Below, piece by piece: positions 61,937 to 64,000 of a stretch of 64,000 bases of DNA. The DNA comes from CAZUGH01 sp964619785 (GTDB taxonomy: Bacteria > Bacillota > Clostridia > Lachnospirales > Lachnospiraceae): NCBI GenBank assembly GCA_964619785.1, contig CAZUGH010000004.1, forward strand, positions 1-64,000. The letters run 5' to 3'. Position numbers and translations under genes: made by a program. Every line of letters starts with the position of its first letter. Position 1 is the stretch's first letter. Below the pieces are notes generated by a model that ran no database searches, was not told the DNA's origin, and saw only the letters and a list, made by a program, of their open reading frames with translations.

Positions 61937-61965
61937 ATATTAACACATAATATTACAGGTGACAA
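61937..61965 (-). promoter_or_regulatory. nadA operon promoter
   Basis: On the minus strand TTGTCA, a 17-base spacer and TAATAT. The -35 box lies inside the candidate NiaR site. Confidence 0.7.
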
Positions 61966-61974
61966 GACAGAAGT
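61955..61974. promoter_or_regulatory. Candidate NiaR operator of nadABC-niaR
   Basis: ACAGGTGACAAGACAGAAGT, an imperfect inverted repeat, overlaps the -35 box. CAGGTGACAAGACA is shared without mismatch with the perfect palindrome in front of the PTS-IIC-like gene at 19337-19356. The position fits repression by blocking RNA polymerase. Confidence 0.72.
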
Positions 61975-62046
61975 AAAGTTTTCTGATAACATTCTTTCAA
62001 TCCAAGGAAAAACATAGTTTTGACATCTAGATGAGAGATAATTTTC

Positions 62047-62074
62047 TTGCAAAATAATATGGGTCTAGTATAAT
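62047..62074 (+). promoter_or_regulatory. Promoter of the secreted Big2/FN3 gene
   Basis: TTGCAA (62047-62052), 16-base spacer, perfect TATAAT (62069-62074), about 45 bases before the ATG. Confidence 0.7.
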
Positions 62075-62118
62075 GTTAATTAAGTATGTTAAGTTTGTAG
62101 ATAGGAATGAGGTTGCTT

Positions 62119-63783
62119 ATGAAGAATCGATTGATTTCGTTTATATTAGTGGTGGTACTAGCACTTACGATGATGCCTTCTGATGTTGTGAAGGCAGAGG
62201 TTGTGATGCAAGAAGTGGTGGTTACAGGACTCACTCATGACGAAGTGGTTATTGGTCTAGATGTTAATATAGGAAGTTCTTTGGAGTCTTATTCTTACGA
62301 TTTAGATGGATTGACTGTTTCGTCAGATGGTACTTTGACGTTGCCACTGCCAGAAGGATATGCTCAGATTGGTGTCTTGACGGCGAAGGATGAGATGTAT
62401 TATGTAGGCACTGTGACAGAGGCTGGCAAGGCTTGGTCACCGGTAGAGAAGTGGGATGCTAAGAATTCTGATTTTCTAGTGGGTTCGACGACAACAACCG
62501 TGCAAAATGGCAGTATCCTTACCGTTACTAAGCCAGATGGTATCGATGATTTAGAATATACATGGCAACGAGGTCAGATGGTAGAAGAAGCAATTAGTTG
62601 GTCAGATGTTGGTCAGGATGATAATTACCATGTTGGAGTTTCAGATGTGGGATATTTTCTTCGTGTTGTACTGACGCGCGCAAATCATTATGGTAAATTA
62701 CGCCTTTCATGCACGGGAACGGATGTTGTGAAAGCGGCAAGCTTTGTTGTGACACCAGTTAGCTCACAGAATTACATATTTGACAATGCAGAGAAGAAAT
62801 TCCAGTTCACGGTATCAGATAAGACGGTGGATGGATTTGTAATTGATTACCGAAGAAGTGGTACAGACGATGTTTACAGGATGACTCCACCGATTCTGGC
62901 AGGTTCTTATGATGTGCGTGTAAGTAGAACTGCCGATGATACGTATGGAGAGTATGAACAAGAATTTACCGAAGCAATCAAGATTCAGAAGAAGACAGAT
63001 GTTGCAATTCGTCGATTTGTGTGTGCCGATTGTATCTATACAGGGCAGCCGATTGAGATTATTACAGTCTTTGAGGGAAATGAGATTGGCTTGCCGGTTA
63101 CATTTTCTTATAAGAAAAAAGGTGAAACAGAGTATACGAGTCAGGCACCTGTGGTCGCGGGGAACTACGAGGTGAGGGCCTTGATTGAAGAGACAGACAG
63201 CTACACAAGAGCTTATGCAGTGGCAGAGTTTCGTATCGTAGAGCCAGAGAAGAAACCTGAGAATCAGGTGGCATATGCACCTGTTTATTCGATGACAGGA
63301 AGTCAGGTAAATCTATCCATGAAGGTTGGTGGGACATCGAAGGTGTCATTGACAACGAATGGAACGATACGTTATACATCGACAGATTCGAATGTTGTTT
63401 CGGTTGCAAGCGATGGACGTATCACAGCGAAGAGACCTGGTATTGCAACGATTAACGTAGCGGTGGATGAGGATTCTACATTGCGAACAAGTTTTACTGT
63501 GAAAGTAACTTTGAATACACCTACGAAATTGAAGAAGAGCAAGGTGACGAAGAAGTCGATTAAGCTAACATGGAAGAAAAGTGCGAAGGCAACGAGCTAT
63601 ACGATTTATCGTTCCACCAAGAAAAAGGGGAAGTACAAAGCAATCAAGACACTTAAGTCAACTAGTTATACAGATAAGAAGTTGAAGCGCAAGAAGTCAT
63701 ATTATTATAAAGTGAGAGCGAATGCGGCTAGTTCTAGTTATTCAAGTGGTCAGACAAAGGCAGTGAAAATCAAGACAAAGTGA
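62119..63783 (+). CDS. Secreted Big2- and FN3-containing surface protein
   Basis: A 554-residue exported protein. Signal peptide about 1-26 (ends VVKAE). Then a beta-rich region with MBG-like repeats of the form YTGQPIEI...VTFSYKKKGETEYTSQAPVVAGNYEVRA, a bacterial Ig-like domain 2 (NLSMKVGGTSKVSLTT... GRITAKRPGIATINV), and a C-terminal FN3 domain rich in lysine (IKLTWKKSAKATSYTIYRS). No catalytic domain or sorting signal is visible, so it is probably an adhesin or a wall-binding protein. The ATG has GAGG upstream. The next gene also encodes an exported protein. Confidence 0.78.
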   Translation: MKNRLISFILVVVLALTMMPSDVVKAEVVMQEVVVTGLTHDEVVIGLDVNIGSSLESYSYDLDGLTVSSDGTLTLPLPEGYAQIGVLTAKDEMYYVGTVTEAGKAWSPVEKWDAKNSDFLVGSTTTTVQNGSILTVTKPDGIDDLEYTWQRGQMVEEAISWSDVGQDDNYHVGVSDVGYFLRVVLTRANHYGKLRLSCTGTDVVKAASFVVTPVSSQNYIFDNAEKKFQFTVSDKTVDGFVIDYRRSGTDDVYRMTPPILAGSYDVRVSRTADDTYGEYEQEFTEAIKIQKKTDVAIRRFVCADCIYTGQPIEIITVFEGNEIGLPVTFSYKKKGETEYTSQAPVVAGNYEVRALIEETDSYTRAYAVAEFRIVEPEKKPENQVAYAPVYSMTGSQVNLSMKVGGTSKVSLTTNGTIRYTSTDSNVVSVASDGRITAKRPGIATINVAVDEDSTLRTSFTVKVTLNTPTKLKKSKVTKKSIKLTWKKSAKATSYTIYRSTKKKGKYKAIKTLKSTSYTDKKLKRKKSYYYKVRANAASSSYSSGQTKAVKIKTK

Positions 63784-63866
63784 TAAGATAGATTGATGAA
63801 GATGCCGATATATATAGAATAGAATACATATGGAAAAGCTGTTTTATACACGATATGGAGGACAGG

Positions 63867-64000
63867 ATGAAGAGAATAAAAAAGCATTCACATAAAATAA
63901 AATACATGGTCTTGGCGGTTCTTGTACTTACCTTAGGAATCTGCGGCTATTTTGGTATACGTTCTTATGCAGCGGATGAGATTTATATTGAAGTGGATGG
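63867..64000 (+). CDS. Exported protein, cut by the window end
   Basis: GGAGGACAGG precedes this ATG. The first 44 codons read as a basic start (MKRIKKHSHKIKY), a hydrophobic helix (MVLAVLVLTLGICGYFGI) and RSYAADEIYIEVDG, a signal peptide with a likely cut after SYA. Only the start is in the window, so no function can be given; the setting suggests another surface protein. Confidence 0.65.
   Translation, partial: MKRIKKHSHKIKYMVLAVLVLTLGICGYFGIRSYAADEIYIEVD

Noticed and set aside
1..64000. tRNA or rRNA genes, phage or insertion-sequence transposases
   Set aside because: I looked for cloverleaf-like and rRNA-like stretches and transposase motifs and found none I could support.

Overview
The window looks like a chromosomal segment of an anaerobic, spore-forming, Gram-positive bacterium of the Clostridia, most likely Lachnospiraceae. 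This rests on a complete spoIIIAA-AH sporulation cluster followed by the gls24-nusB-xseA-xseB-ispA-dxs-tlyA-nadK-argR gene order, a class B sortase, a LexA box of the Gram-positive type, low to moderate GC with strong AAGGAGG-type ribosome sites, and secreted proteins with lysine-rich C-termini. No rRNA or tRNA gene was seen.

Layout. 1-1687 is gene-poor, with two copies of a composite palindromic repeat, a small coiled-coil ORF and gene debris. 1688-7847 is a tight rightward run: a TtcA-like PP-loop protein, PAP2 phosphatase, M18 aminopeptidase, YgjP-type metallohydrolase and two tandem MutS-like ATPases. 7834-12118 runs leftward with a large GH2 glycosidase and an AraC regulator. 12263-19305 holds an HD phosphohydrolase, a GNAT enzyme, a 33-bp tandem repeat, a beheaded DUF4143 ATPase, sortase B and a degenerate PAS hybrid kinase. 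19302-23318 holds a PTS-IIC-like membrane protein behind a palindromic operator, then (leftward) a membrane-anchored protein and a LacI-like/GGDEF protein whose mRNA leader is a c-di-GMP-I riboswitch with an overlapping terminator. 23462-27161 holds a chimeric Amt/P-II/SRAP gene and an SOS-controlled dinB operon. 27261-40726 holds secreted proteins, an Opp-type ABC transporter with an amidohydrolase, two cation transporters, a papain-like protease, a DUF815 ATPase and a YqeG phosphatase. 40702-44957 has an M24 peptidase, a fused AroD-AroK, EF-P, a lipoprotein and AroE. 45069-57892 is the sporulation and housekeeping block. 58288-61882 is the leftward nadA-nadB-nadC-niaR NAD operon, followed by secreted Big2/FN3 proteins to the end.

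How genes work together. The NAD operon carries its own repressor gene (niaR) and a candidate operator over the nadA promoter; the same 14-base core lies under the promoter of the distant PTS-IIC-like gene, which suggests that protein imports a pyridine precursor rather than a sugar. The GGDEF enzyme lacks the usual inhibitory I-site, while its mRNA has a c-di-GMP aptamer whose core 9-mer is repeated in the terminator; feedback may therefore act on the RNA. AroDK and AroE belong to the shikimate pathway. The dinB operon and the SRAP fragment belong to DNA damage tolerance.

Caution on sequence quality. A 100-N gap in spoIIIAH is flanked by an exact 55-bp duplication, which is the mark of two unmerged contig ends. 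Three other genes (DUF4143 ATPase, amt, spoIIIAH itself) lack their 5' ends and one joins P-II to a beheaded SRAP at a 12-base stretch. These may be real deletions or local gap-closing errors; reads across the joints would decide.
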